From JAFGVL01 sp031553685 (GTDB taxonomy: Bacteria > Bacteroidota > Bacteroidia > Bacteroidales > Paludibacteraceae): a DNA stretch of 58,907 bases. Under the pieces are notes generated by a model. It made no database searches and was not told the DNA's origin. It saw only the letters and a program-made list of their open reading frames with translations. The stretch spans positions 1 through 58,907 of the forward strand of contig JAVBLE010000002.1 in NCBI GenBank assembly GCA_031553685.1. The letters are read 5' to 3'. Positions 14,412 to 23,729 of the stretch are shown here, piece after piece (position 1 is the stretch's first letter; every line of letters begins with the position of its first letter). Both the position numbers and the translations under genes were made by a program.

Positions 14412-15854
14412 ATGATTGAAGAGTTCGACTACATACCTATTGAGACGGAATTGCAACAACTAATTACGGCTCAGCAAGCATGGAATTATTTTGTTATTCC
14501 CAAAGAAAATAGCAATAATTCAATCTCATTTTATGTGGATGAAAATAGAAATAAATCTGAAATTATTGATGAATTGGAGTTTATTTTTGGAAAAGAAATT
14601 ATTCTAAATGAAACTTCTTCTATCCTAATACAGCAAACTTTATCCCGATATTACCGCAAGTCCGAGAAAAAACATCACGAATCCGCTTTAACTATTAATG
14701 GAATATCACCACATTTCTTGGAAGATATTATTTCGGAGGCCGATGGGATGGGAAGTAGTGATATACACATCGAAGTGTACGAAGAAAAGTGTCGCATACG
14801 CTTCCGGATTGATGGGAAATTAATCGAAAAATATGTACTGAAAAAAGAAGATTATCCCATCTTGATTAATAAAATAAAAATCAAAGCAAACCTTGATATT
14901 GCTGAGAAACGATTACCTCAAGACGGTCGTATTTATTTTTCCACTCAAAACCATAAATTTGATATTCGTGTATCAGTAGTCCCTACGCTTTATGGAGAAA
15001 AGGTTGTGTTGCGCTTACTGAGCAAAGATGTTACAGACATTGACCTAACAGCATTAGGTTTTACAAAAAAACAACTTGACCAGTACTTAGAAGCAACAAA
15101 AAGACCTAATGGTATTATTCTCATTAGCGGACCCACCGGATCGGGAAAAACAACCACTTTGTACGGAACGCTAAAACTGCTTAACAATCAAGAATACAAT
15201 ATACTTACTATTGAAGATCCGATAGAATACACATTGGATGGTGTAAATCAGGTACAATTGAAAGAAGATATCGGATTAACTTTTGCCAAGGCTTTGCGAA
15301 CATTCCTTCGACAAGACCCGGATATAATCATGCTTGGAGAGATACGCGACGGCGAAACGGCTCAAATGGCTATCAGAGCATCATTAACCGGACATATGGT
15401 GCTTTCTACCATACATACCAATTCGGCTTGGGGAACCATCTCTCGGTTGATAGACATGGGTGTTCCCGCTTTTTTATTAGCAAGTACTTTAAATTTATCC
15501 GTGGCTCAACGCTTAGTACGCAAGCTTTGTCCTGATTGCAAAGAAAAGAAATCTTTTGATATTTCTCTCTTACCTAAAAATTACAACCCAAAAATAATTC
15601 CCAATACACACTATGTGGCGTCCGGTTGCGAGAAATGTTTTTATACAGGGTATAAAGGTCGGAAAGCTGTATATGAGGTAATCCCAATTGATGTAGAATT
15701 GGCAAAGGCTATTAAAGATAAAGAATTGCAAGCAACTGATTTATTGGAGAAAAAACAAATCAAATCTCTTTCAGATGCAGCCTTTGAGTTGGTTGAAGAA
15801 GGTATTACAAGTATTGACGAAATATATCCAATATTAATAAGTTCCGAATTATAA
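14412..15854 (+). CDS. gspE: GspE/PilB-type secretion ATPase
   Basis: A 480-residue cytoplasmic hexameric ATPase that powers pseudopilus assembly. Visible motifs: Walker A GPTGSGKTTT (240-249), Asp box, Walker B DIIMLGEIRD (304-313), His box LTGHMVLSTIHT, and the zinc-binding pairs CPDC (383-386) and CEKC (406-409). GSSDIHIE in the N-terminal domain is typical of GspE/PilB. The N1 domain is short compared with enterobacterial GspE. It lies between prepilin peptidase and secretin. No PilT paralogue is found in the window, so this is an extension-only system as far as can be seen. Confidence 0.95.
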   Translation: MIEEFDYIPIETELQQLITAQQAWNYFVIPKENSNNSISFYVDENRNKSEIIDELEFIFGKEIILNETSSILIQQTLSRYYRKSEKKHHESALTINGISPHFLEDIISEADGMGSSDIHIEVYEEKCRIRFRIDGKLIEKYVLKKEDYPILINKIKIKANLDIAEKRLPQDGRIYFSTQNHKFDIRVSVVPTLYGEKVVLRLLSKDVTDIDLTALGFTKKQLDQYLEATKRPNGIILISGPTGSGKTTTLYGTLKLLNNQEYNILTIEDPIEYTLDGVNQVQLKEDIGLTFAKALRTFLRQDPDIIMLGEIRDGETAQMAIRASLTGHMVLSTIHTNSAWGTISRLIDMGVPAFLLASTLNLSVAQRLVRKLCPDCKEKKSFDISLLPKNYNPKIIPNTHYVASGCEKCFYTGYKGRKAVYEVIPIDVELAKAIKDKELQATDLLEKKQIKSLSDAAFELVEEGITSIDEIYPILISSEL

Positions 15855-15859
15855 TTTTC

Positions 15860-17794
15860 ATGAACATGATAAAATCTTTACAGTTAACCATCCTATTTAT
15901 AGTATTAGGTTCTTTTGTCCCAAGCATTTTTGCTCAGGATAATTCTAATTCTATAAAAATAGAACAAAAGCTGAACTCTTTGAGTGCAGATATTCCGGCA
16001 CTAGATCACGCCATTGATATTTCGATGAATGGTGTTTCTGTTCAAGATTTTGTGCGGGCAGTTGGGCAAAATGCCTCCATAAATATTAATATCGACCCGA
16101 ATATTAAAGCCAATATTTCTAACGATTTCACCCAAGTAAAGGTCAAAAACATTCTTCTTTTTCTTTGTAAAGAATATGGTTTGGATATAGAAGTAATCGG
16201 AAATATTATATCACTGCGAAAAGCGAATATTCCCGTTGAGGCAAAAGCACCTGTTCAAGTTAAAGTACCTGTTGTTGAATATGACAGCTTAAATAACCTG
16301 TTGTCTATTGACAGTTATAACGACACTTTGCGTGTTGTTGCTAAAGCAATTGCAGACCGTACCGGCAAGAGTATTGTTTGCGCTCCCGGTACCGGTGAAA
16401 ATATAGTGAGTACATATATTAAAAATATGCCTCTGGAAAGCGTATTGGATAAACTTGCTTTTGCCAATAATTTAGTTGTGGAAAAAACTTCTGACAATTA
16501 TTTCCTACTAAAAAAGAAAGAAGATCAATCTGACAATAGTCAGGCTAAGAAAAAAAACGGGACAAACTCCAAAGATGCTCCAGCCTCAACAGAATTTGAC
16601 TATAAAATAGATAACGGATTGATAACCATACATGCTGAAAATACTGCATTGTATGATATGATAAAAACGATATCTGGAAAATTGGCTATAAATCATACTT
16701 TGATTTCTGATATTCAAGGGGCAAGTACTATACATATAGAAGGTATTGACTATGAACATTTTTTAGTCCGAGTGCTTGATGGGACAAACTATACTTATTT
16801 CAAAGATGGAGATATTTATCTGATAGGAGAAACAAAAAACACCTCTTTAACAGCTACCGAAATTTATAACCTGAGATTTAGAACTGTAGATAAAATCAAA
16901 GATTTTATTCCTGCCGATTTGACAAAAGATGTAAAAGTAATCGAGATGGTAGAGAATAATAGTTTGATAATGACCGGAAACTCTATAGGGATTACTAAGA
17001 TGAAAGATTTTATTATGCAAATAGATCGAGTGGTTCCGGTAGTCTTGATTGAAGTAACGATTTTGGATGTAACAGACAGTTATAAATTTTCATCAGGATT
17101 GCGTGTGGGATTGAGCGACGGAACTACTAACATGCCTCCGAGTACAACAAATGGTAGCATACTGCCTGGAATTGATTTGAATTTCAGCACGAAAGCGATA
17201 AACTCTGTCGTAAATGGCATAAATGGTCTTGGATGGATAAAACTGGGAAATGTTTCTTCTAATTTTTATGCCAGCCTTAAATTAATGGAAGATAACAATG
17301 TAGTCAAGATAAAATCGACACCCATGCTTTCTACTCTTAATGGGCATGAAGCAGCGCTTTCGAGTGGGGAAACACGCTACTATAAAGAAGAACGCATAGA
17401 TTATATCGGCGTTACAGATCCCAAAGTGGCTAATTCATACACATGGAAACCATTGAATGCAGACTTAACGATTAATATAAAGCCAATCGTTTCGGGCGAT
17501 GGACAAATAACTCTGGAAATAGAGGTCCAACAATCCGAATTTACAGCAAAGGCTTCGCCTGATGGAGATGCTCCGTACAACTCTGTAAAGCGGAATTTCA
17601 AGTCATCTATCCGGATGAAAGACCAAGAGGTAATCTTATTGGGTGGCTTGGAGCGTAATAAGTCAGAAAATTCAGGGTCAGGAATTCCATTTCTGGCTCG
17701 CATTCCGGTTATCAAATGGTTTTTTAGCAGTCGGGAAAAAGGAAAAGAAAATACAAAATTGAATGTGTTTATTAAACCTACGGTTATTTATTGA
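15860..17794 (+). CDS. gspD: GspD/PilQ-type outer-membrane secretin
   Basis: A 644-residue protein with a signal peptide ending near SIFAQ (about residue 26). Several periplasmic N-type domains follow (for example MNGVSVQDFVRAVGQNASIN; a NIISLRKANIP strand), and then a Lys/Asn-rich linker. The C-terminal secretin domain has VVPVVLIEVTILDV, VKIKSTPMLSTLNGHEA, the VEFE-like TLEIEVQQSEF, and DQEVILLGGLERN...SGIPFLARIPVIKWFFSS near the end. It forms the outer-membrane channel. Two near-adjacent ATGs (15860, 15866) are possible starts. It closes the plus-strand half of the secretion locus; the next 519 bp are non-coding. Confidence 0.93.
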   Translation: MNMIKSLQLTILFIVLGSFVPSIFAQDNSNSIKIEQKLNSLSADIPALDHAIDISMNGVSVQDFVRAVGQNASININIDPNIKANISNDFTQVKVKNILLFLCKEYGLDIEVIGNIISLRKANIPVEAKAPVQVKVPVVEYDSLNNLLSIDSYNDTLRVVAKAIADRTGKSIVCAPGTGENIVSTYIKNMPLESVLDKLAFANNLVVEKTSDNYFLLKKKEDQSDNSQAKKKNGTNSKDAPASTEFDYKIDNGLITIHAENTALYDMIKTISGKLAINHTLISDIQGASTIHIEGIDYEHFLVRVLDGTNYTYFKDGDIYLIGETKNTSLTATEIYNLRFRTVDKIKDFIPADLTKDVKVIEMVENNSLIMTGNSIGITKMKDFIMQIDRVVPVVLIEVTILDVTDSYKFSSGLRVGLSDGTTNMPPSTTNGSILPGIDLNFSTKAINSVVNGINGLGWIKLGNVSSNFYASLKLMEDNNVVKIKSTPMLSTLNGHEAALSSGETRYYKEERIDYIGVTDPKVANSYTWKPLNADLTINIKPIVSGDGQITLEIEVQQSEFTAKASPDGDAPYNSVKRNFKSSIRMKDQEVILLGGLERNKSENSGSGIPFLARIPVIKWFFSSREKGKENTKLNVFIKPTVIY

Positions 17795-18313
17795 AATTAC
17801 AAGATATTTTCAGGCATTTTGTGTATAGTCATATTATATTTTGATTCTAAAGTAATTTGTACTTTTTTGTGATTCTATTGTTTCATCGTTTGTTATATCT
17901 CATTTCAGCATTCAAATACAATAAATATTTTAGTAAAATTAACAATTTATTAATCTTCCCATCAGCAAAGAGATTTAATTAATTTATATAAATTATTGTA
18001 TATAAATATATTTAATAACACATTCTCAATTTTTGTTAATTTAATCATATTATATAATTTAGCCACCGATAAATTAATGGAAGTGAAATTGCTTTATATT
18101 AAGTAAAAAAAATTACCTATGATAAAACGGATAATAGTTGCATAGTTTTTAGGTTATTAAACACAGAAATCATTCCAATGAAAATCACAACAATATTTTA
18201 GATATTTTTCATCTGTTTATAATTTTATTTTTAATTGTCAGATGGAATATCCATTATAGTCATTGCGCTTGGTGTGCTTTGCTCATGGATATTTCATACC
18301 AAATCAAAAGAAT
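17795..18313. other. Non-coding AT-rich gap between secretin and adhesin genes
   Basis: No ORF with coding character. The 3' end likely contains the leader of the 18314 gene. I see no clear terminator or repeat. Confidence 0.4.
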
Positions 18314-21300
18314 ATGATTTTTTCGAGACCCAATAACTTGAATAACAAAAAAAGAAGAAGTCTTCTTTGTACATTGTTTTTGTTTGTATTTATAGGCAGT
18401 TCATTTTCGCAAGTGCTATTGCAGGAGGATTTTATGAAAAATACTTCCAATGTAAGCGGGGCAAGACAGATTACACTTACCAGTGGAGTATGGGATTTTT
18501 ACTATGTAAATTCTAATTATGGTGGCATAACACAGTGTGCTGTATTAAATTATAGCAGCCAAAATATGGGCTATATAGTCAGTCCTGTCGTAAATCAACC
18601 TGGCACACTTACATTTGATGCTCGTATGCAAAATACTTCTATTGTGAGTAATTCTATAGAAGTGCAAATTTCTGTAAATGGGGGAGTATCATATACAAGT
18701 GTAGGTCCAGTACCAGTTTCAGGTACAACATACAAATCATATAGTATAAACATTAATTCTACCAGCGATAATGTACGCATAAAGCTGCTGCGTGGCAAGT
18801 TAGCCCCAGAAAGCACCAATTATAATATTATAATTGACAATATTCGTATTAATACGGCCAATATAGATATTCCTGTGCCTTGTAGTGATTTGGTTTCTTT
18901 TAATATAACACCCCCTCCTTGTGGAAATAAGGGCACCATTAGCTTACTACCAAAGAATGTATCTAATGTATGTTCTGTTATTTGGAAAACCATTTCAGGA
19001 GACCCAATAGGAACAACCAATACTTTAACTGGAGTTTCAGCAGGGAAATATAAAGCAGAAATAAATTGTAACGGTGCTCTTTGTGATACTATAATAGATA
19101 TGATAGAAGCTGCACCAAAAGCTGTGTATTTTAAGAGTTTGGCTGCAATTAGCACAACTAAAACGGACTGTGGCAAAAGCAATGGAAGTATCAGTTTAAC
19201 GCCTATTGATGCCTCAAAAACTTGTCCTGTTATTTGGAGAAATAGTGCAGGCATAGAAATTGCCAAAAACAAGAATATTTTAACTGGTATTCCGGCTGGG
19301 CAATATAAAGTTGAAATGGATTGTGGTTGTTATATTAGCGATACTACCGTAACTGTGTTGGAAGCTGCACCAAAAGCTGTGTATTTTAAGAGTTTGGCTG
19401 CAATTAGCACAGCTAAAACGGACTGTGGTAAAAGCAATGGAAGTATCAGTTTAACGCCTATTGATGCCTCAAAAACTTGTCCTGTTATTTGGAGAAATAG
19501 TGCAGGCGTAGAAATTGCCAAAGACAAGAATATTTTAACTGGCATTCCGGCTGGGCAATATAAAGTTGAAATGGATTGTGGTTGTTATATTAGCGACACT
19601 ACTGTAACTGTGTTGGAAGCTGCACCCAAAGCTGTGTATTTTAAGAGTTTGGCTGCAATTAGCACAGCTAAAACGGACTGTGGCAAAAGCAATGGAAGTA
19701 TCAGTTTAACGCCTATTGATGCCTCAAAAACTTGTCCTGTTATTTGGAGAAATAGTGCAGGTGCAGAAATTGCCAAAGACAAGAATATTTTAACTGGCAT
19801 TCCGGCTGGACAATATAAAGTTGAAATGGATTGTGGTTGTTATATTAGCGATACTACCGTAACTGTAGCAGATGTGGGTTTACAACAAATCATATTGGAA
19901 GAGAATTTTGATTTTTTTATCCCTTCGAGTCAAATTAATGAAGAGGATGATTTTAAAAATTCAGGATGGAGGTTTTACTATGTAGATAGCAAATATAGTA
20001 GTGCCGGTTTAAAACAATGTGTAGTACTTAGACATAGTAGTGGAAAACGAGGCTACTTGATAACACCTGCAATAGCTACCCCAAAAACACTGACTTTTGA
20101 TGCGCGTTTGCAAAATTGGTCTGAAAGCGATAATTTACCTAAACCTGATAATTTAGTAGAAGTGCTGATCTCAGAAGGCGCTCCATGGACCACATGGACT
20201 AGTGTAGGGACTATTGTTATTAAGCCTAGTAAGGATGGACATAGACAGGACGAGCCTTACACAAAATACGCTATAAATATTAATTCTACAAGTAATAATG
20301 TAAAGGTCAAGATTTTGCGCATGCCTCATCCTGACGACCAAAAGGCTGATTTAAATATTATTATTGACAATATTAAAATCAGTGAAGGATGTGCAAATTC
20401 TCCATCTGTAAGTTGTAATGATTTAGTTTCGGTTAATATAACTCCCCCTTCTTGTGGAAATAAGGGAACCATTACTTTATTACCAAAGAATGCCTCTACT
20501 GTATGTTCTGCTGTTTGGAAAACTGTTTCAGGAGATCCGCTAGGAACGACCAACATTTTGACCGGAGTTTCAGCAGGACAGTATAAGGTTGAAATAAATT
20601 GCAACAATCATCAATGTGATACTACAATAAATATAGTAGAAGCAACAACACAAGTAGCACCATTACTGGAAGATTTTGAAGAATTTGCTTTCTCGGAACA
20701 AAAGAATGATAATGAAATTATGCTTCATGGTAAGAAATGGTATTTCAATACATGTGATGACCAATATAGCAGTGGTAGTGCAAACGGTAATGCACTAAAT
20801 AAATGTGTAGTGCTTAGACATAGTGGAGGTGGTAGTACTTTAAAATTGGGCTACTTGATTACACCGGCAATAAATGCACCCAAAACACTTAGCTTCATGG
20901 CTCGGGTACAAAATTGGGCGCTATATTCTAATTCAGTAGAAGTGCAGATTTCTGAAAATGGAGGAACCTGGAGAAGCGTAGGAACTATTCCCATTAAGGC
21001 CAGTGAAAGCAGCAGGCAGGATGAACCGTATTCAAAATACTCTATAAATATTAATTCTACAAGCAATAATGTGAAGATTAAAATCTTGCGTATGCCTCAT
21101 CCTAGTAGAGAAAGTTCCGATATAAATATTTTAATTGACAATATTGGAATTGATGCAGTCAAAAATTGTGATGACAATAATGGTGAGAATAACGGAGAAA
21201 ATGATGGAGAAGGTACTTGTAAAGGGATTCCCCAAATTCGTATTGAAGAACCAACTTGTGATAAACTAGGGATATTGACTTTGATACCGAATACCCTGTA

Positions 21301-21691
21301 TGGACAGAAACAATACAAAATTGCATGGAAGGATGCAAACAATAATGAGATAGGAAAAGGAAACAGTATAAACAATATAACCCCCGGCACTTATTATGCA
21401 GAGATAAGCTGGGATGATAAATGCAGTGAAAATATTACAATTGAAGTAGCGCAAGCAGCGACAGAAGGACATGGTTTGTCAGGCACCTACAAATATACCA
21501 GCGGCACAACAAAACAACAAATTGATCCGGTTATTAATTTCGAATGGGATGCTGCAAGCCGTCCTAAATCGGTTGTATGGGAAGGGTGCTTGGAAATACC
21601 ATGTAATGAGAAATCCGGAGAATATATTTTCTATATTCCTAAAGGAGGAAAGTTGTATATTGATGGGAAATTAGTAATTGGAGAAAATTAA
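18314..21691 (+). CDS. Large secreted MAM/anchor-J and SprB-like repeat protein
   Basis: An 1125-residue secreted protein starting at ATG 18314 (MIFSRPNNLNNKKRR then a hydrophobic signal ending FSQ). Three MAM-like/choice-of-anchor-J beta domains recur (LTFDARMQN..., LTFDARLQNW..., LSFMARVQNW...), each with a YxINSTSxNVxIKxLR strand and IIIDNI. Between them are SprB-like short domains (CGNKGTISLLPKN), including three near-identical 85-residue tandem copies at about residues 265-518. The end (GGKLYIDGKLVIGEN) is not a type IX sorting domain. Likely an adhesin or substrate of the flanking T2SS-like machine; this is inference. The next gene starts 10 bp after the stop. Confidence 0.8.
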   Translation: MIFSRPNNLNNKKRRSLLCTLFLFVFIGSSFSQVLLQEDFMKNTSNVSGARQITLTSGVWDFYYVNSNYGGITQCAVLNYSSQNMGYIVSPVVNQPGTLTFDARMQNTSIVSNSIEVQISVNGGVSYTSVGPVPVSGTTYKSYSININSTSDNVRIKLLRGKLAPESTNYNIIIDNIRINTANIDIPVPCSDLVSFNITPPPCGNKGTISLLPKNVSNVCSVIWKTISGDPIGTTNTLTGVSAGKYKAEINCNGALCDTIIDMIEAAPKAVYFKSLAAISTTKTDCGKSNGSISLTPIDASKTCPVIWRNSAGIEIAKNKNILTGIPAGQYKVEMDCGCYISDTTVTVLEAAPKAVYFKSLAAISTAKTDCGKSNGSISLTPIDASKTCPVIWRNSAGVEIAKDKNILTGIPAGQYKVEMDCGCYISDTTVTVLEAAPKAVYFKSLAAISTAKTDCGKSNGSISLTPIDASKTCPVIWRNSAGAEIAKDKNILTGIPAGQYKVEMDCGCYISDTTVTVADVGLQQIILEENFDFFIPSSQINEEDDFKNSGWRFYYVDSKYSSAGLKQCVVLRHSSGKRGYLITPAIATPKTLTFDARLQNWSESDNLPKPDNLVEVLISEGAPWTTWTSVGTIVIKPSKDGHRQDEPYTKYAININSTSNNVKVKILRMPHPDDQKADLNIIIDNIKISEGCANSPSVSCNDLVSVNITPPSCGNKGTITLLPKNASTVCSAVWKTVSGDPLGTTNILTGVSAGQYKVEINCNNHQCDTTINIVEATTQVAPLLEDFEEFAFSEQKNDNEIMLHGKKWYFNTCDDQYSSGSANGNALNKCVVLRHSGGGSTLKLGYLITPAINAPKTLSFMARVQNWALYSNSVEVQISENGGTWRSVGTIPIKASESSRQDEPYSKYSININSTSNNVKIKILRMPHPSRESSDINILIDNIGIDAVKNCDDNNGENNGENDGEGTCKGIPQIRIEEPTCDKLGILTLIPNTLYGQKQYKIAWKDANNNEIGKGNSINNITPGTYYAEISWDDKCSENITIEVAQAATEGHGLSGTYKYTSGTTKQQIDPVINFEWDAASRPKSVVWEGCLEIPCNEKSGEYIFYIPKGGKLYIDGKLVIGEN
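19106..19870 (+). repeat. Three tandem 255-bp near-identical repeats within the adhesin
   Basis: The period is exactly 255 bp (starts 19106, 19361, 19616), encoding 85 residues each. Copies differ at only a few positions, such as IEIAKN/VEIAKD/AEIAKD, which indicates recent duplication or gene conversion and likely copy-number instability. Confidence 0.9.
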
Positions 21692-21701
21692 AAATTATAT
21701 T

Positions 21702-22265
21702 ATGAATATGTGCTTTACTCAAAATGGCAAAAAGCCATGCTGTATTCTTTATAAAAGAGTATGGTGTGCAGTATTTTTATGTGTTCTTATTTTAAATCCA
21801 TTTGTAGCTAAAGCGCAAATGGCCACTCCTGTTGATGCAGAGTTTTTTGGAGAATGGACTTTTGATCATGCCGAAGCACAGGAAAGAGCGATAAATAGTC
21901 ATGAAGGCTATGTGTCTAGGAGCGTTTCGCAAGAAGAGTTTTGGCAGAAAACATATCTTTCGGATATACCAACTCAAATTACTTTCATGGGTCCTTTTAT
22001 GGCTCATATTTCGCACCCGTCCTGGTCAAAACCTGTTGCTGCTGTGATAAATAATGGACGATTGGAATTTCGTATTATTCAAACAAATCCGGAAGATTAC
22101 AATAAAGTGTTGGATATATCCGCGATAAATTCATACCTTACCATAATGTCTGCTTATTCGTTGACTCTAAAAGGCAACCGTATGAGTTTGCAATACAACT
22201 ATATTTATTCTGAGGCACAAGATAAATATATAGAAGGAATACTTACTGTTTATTATAAACAATAA
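21702..22265 (+). CDS. Secreted hypothetical protein (187 aa) downstream of the adhesin
   Basis: The start at ATG 21702 gives a basic, Cys-containing N-terminus, then the signal helix VWCAVFLCVLILNPFVAKAQ. The mature part (TPVDAEFFGEWTFDHAEAQE, MSLQYNYIYSEAQDKYIEG) is beta-rich and resembles lipocalin-like 'FxGxW' domains that measure or bind small ligands, but similarity is weak. It is 10 bp after the adhesin and is probably co-transcribed with it. Function not known. The longer frame from a TTG at 21678 overlaps the adhesin gene and is less likely. Confidence 0.6.
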   Translation: MNMCFTQNGKKPCCILYKRVWCAVFLCVLILNPFVAKAQMATPVDAEFFGEWTFDHAEAQERAINSHEGYVSRSVSQEEFWQKTYLSDIPTQITFMGPFMAHISHPSWSKPVAAVINNGRLEFRIIQTNPEDYNKVLDISAINSYLTIMSAYSLTLKGNRMSLQYNYIYSEAQDKYIEGILTVYYKQ

Positions 22266-22586
22266 TTTTTCTATTATCTAACATTACTGTCTTTTTGATA
22301 TGTTTAATTTATGGCTTATAAAAAAACAGAAATGAAATAATAAAAATAAACCAATGATTATTGGGTATAAATTAAGTTTACGAAACAATTTATTGATATG
22401 TTTTTAAAAAGATTGCTTCGTCGTACCTCCTCGCAATGACGACAGTCAACCGAAGCGTCATTGCGAGGCACGAAGCAATCTTAAATAACGGTTCAATTTA
22501 TATTTACAAAACATATCATTATTTACTTTTAACTAAAAAAAAGAACAAGACAAATTATTATCAACAAATTAAATTATTTACAAAAA
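22266..22586. other. Gap containing a REP-like inverted repeat
   Basis: The only clear structure is the inverted repeat at 22409-22482; the remainder is AT-rich leader of the RCC1-like gene. Confidence 0.4.
22409..22482. repeat. Interspersed palindromic repeat (CGTCATTGCGAGG type)
   Basis: AAGATTGCTTCG...CTCGCAATGACG (22409-22441) is the inverted copy of CGTCATTGCGAGG + CACGAAGCAATCTT (22456-22482), with a few extra bases on the left. From memory this is a common dispersed repeat across many bacterial phyla. Confidence 0.75.
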
Positions 22587-23660
22587 ATGACAAAACTTTT
22601 CAAAACAACAGCATGCATAATCTGCTTATTCATAGGACAACTAACCACAAATGCCCAAACATTCCCGCTTAAGATACCTACCCGACCTGAAGTTGGTAAT
22701 ATGATGCTTGTGGCAGGAAGCGATCACACCTTTGGTTTGAAAACAGACGGAACAGTACTTGCAGCCGGATGGGATGGTAATGGTGAAACTAATGTGTCCT
22801 CATGGAAAGATATTGTAGCAATCTCTGTAGACCAAACCACTGTAGGTTTAAAAGCAGACGGCACAGTGGTAGTGATTGGATTGAACTCCGACTCTCATAA
22901 AGTATCTTCGTGGACGGATATTGTGGCTATTGAGGCAGGAGGCTCTCCCCACACTTTAGGCTTAAAGGCAGATGGTACTGTGCTTGCGACTGGAATAAAC
23001 TTTGATGGGCAGTGTAATGTGTCCTCGTGGAGAGATATTGTAGCTCTTTCTGCAAAAGGGACTTACACCGTAGGGTTGAAAGCAGACGGAACTGTCTTAG
23101 CAACCGGATATAATGTAAATGGGCAGTGTAATGTATCCTCATGGACAAATATTGTAGCAATTTCAACAGGAGGCATTCACACCGTAGGGCTAAAAGCAAA
23201 CGGTACTGTAGTAGCAACTGGAGATAATCGATACGGTCAGTGTAATGTATCCTCGTGGACAGATATCGTGGCAGTTGCAACAGGATATCTTCATACAATA
23301 GGCTTAAAAGCAAACGGTACGGTAGTCACAGTCGGAAGTAATATTTATGGAGAGCGTAATGTATCCTCGTGGACAAATATTGTTTCTATTGCGTCTGGTG
23401 GATCATACACTGTAGGCTTAAAAGCAAATGGTACAGTGGTAGCGATTGGAGATAATAGCTCTGGTCAGTGTAATGTTTCCTCGTGGATGTTGAAAGCAGG
23501 CAACACTGGTATTAACGAGGCAACTAAGATTGTTGAAGCCAGTTCCGTCCAAGTCATCGGTTATTACAGCATCACAGGGCAACGCTTGCCCCAAGAGCCA
23601 GAAAACGGTTTCTACATTATACTGTATGATAACGGAATGGCGAAGAAGGTAGTTCGATAA
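22587..23660 (+). CDS. Secreted RCC1-like beta-propeller protein
   Basis: A 357-residue protein with a signal peptide ending TTNAQ (about residue 23). Seven RCC1/BLIP-like repeats of roughly 43 residues each follow, of the form HTVGLKANGTVVATGDNxxGQCNVSSWTDIVAI, which would close a seven-blade propeller. The end GYYSITGQRLPQEPENGFYI...NGMAKKVVR is the short Bacteroidota C-terminal module with YDxxGR-like and NGxxxKxV strands that resembles a sorting tail, unlike the neighbouring proteins. Likely a surface binding protein; ligand unknown. It is monocistronic by spacing (>60 bp on both sides). Confidence 0.75.
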   Translation: MTKLFKTTACIICLFIGQLTTNAQTFPLKIPTRPEVGNMMLVAGSDHTFGLKTDGTVLAAGWDGNGETNVSSWKDIVAISVDQTTVGLKADGTVVVIGLNSDSHKVSSWTDIVAIEAGGSPHTLGLKADGTVLATGINFDGQCNVSSWRDIVALSAKGTYTVGLKADGTVLATGYNVNGQCNVSSWTNIVAISTGGIHTVGLKANGTVVATGDNRYGQCNVSSWTDIVAVATGYLHTIGLKANGTVVTVGSNIYGERNVSSWTNIVSIASGGSYTVGLKANGTVVAIGDNSSGQCNVSSWMLKAGNTGINEATKIVEASSVQVIGYYSITGQRLPQEPENGFYIILYDNGMAKKVVR

Positions 23661-23729
23661 ACTGAAGGTCAATAGGAGTTAATTCAAATTAATTATGATT
23701 GAGAAATCAACTATAGTATTCTATTCAAA

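Noticed and set aside
13522..17794. Classical twitching type IV pilus
   Set aside because: No PilT; GspC-, GspK-, GspI- and GspJ-like parts and large cargo fit a T2SS-like secretion system better.
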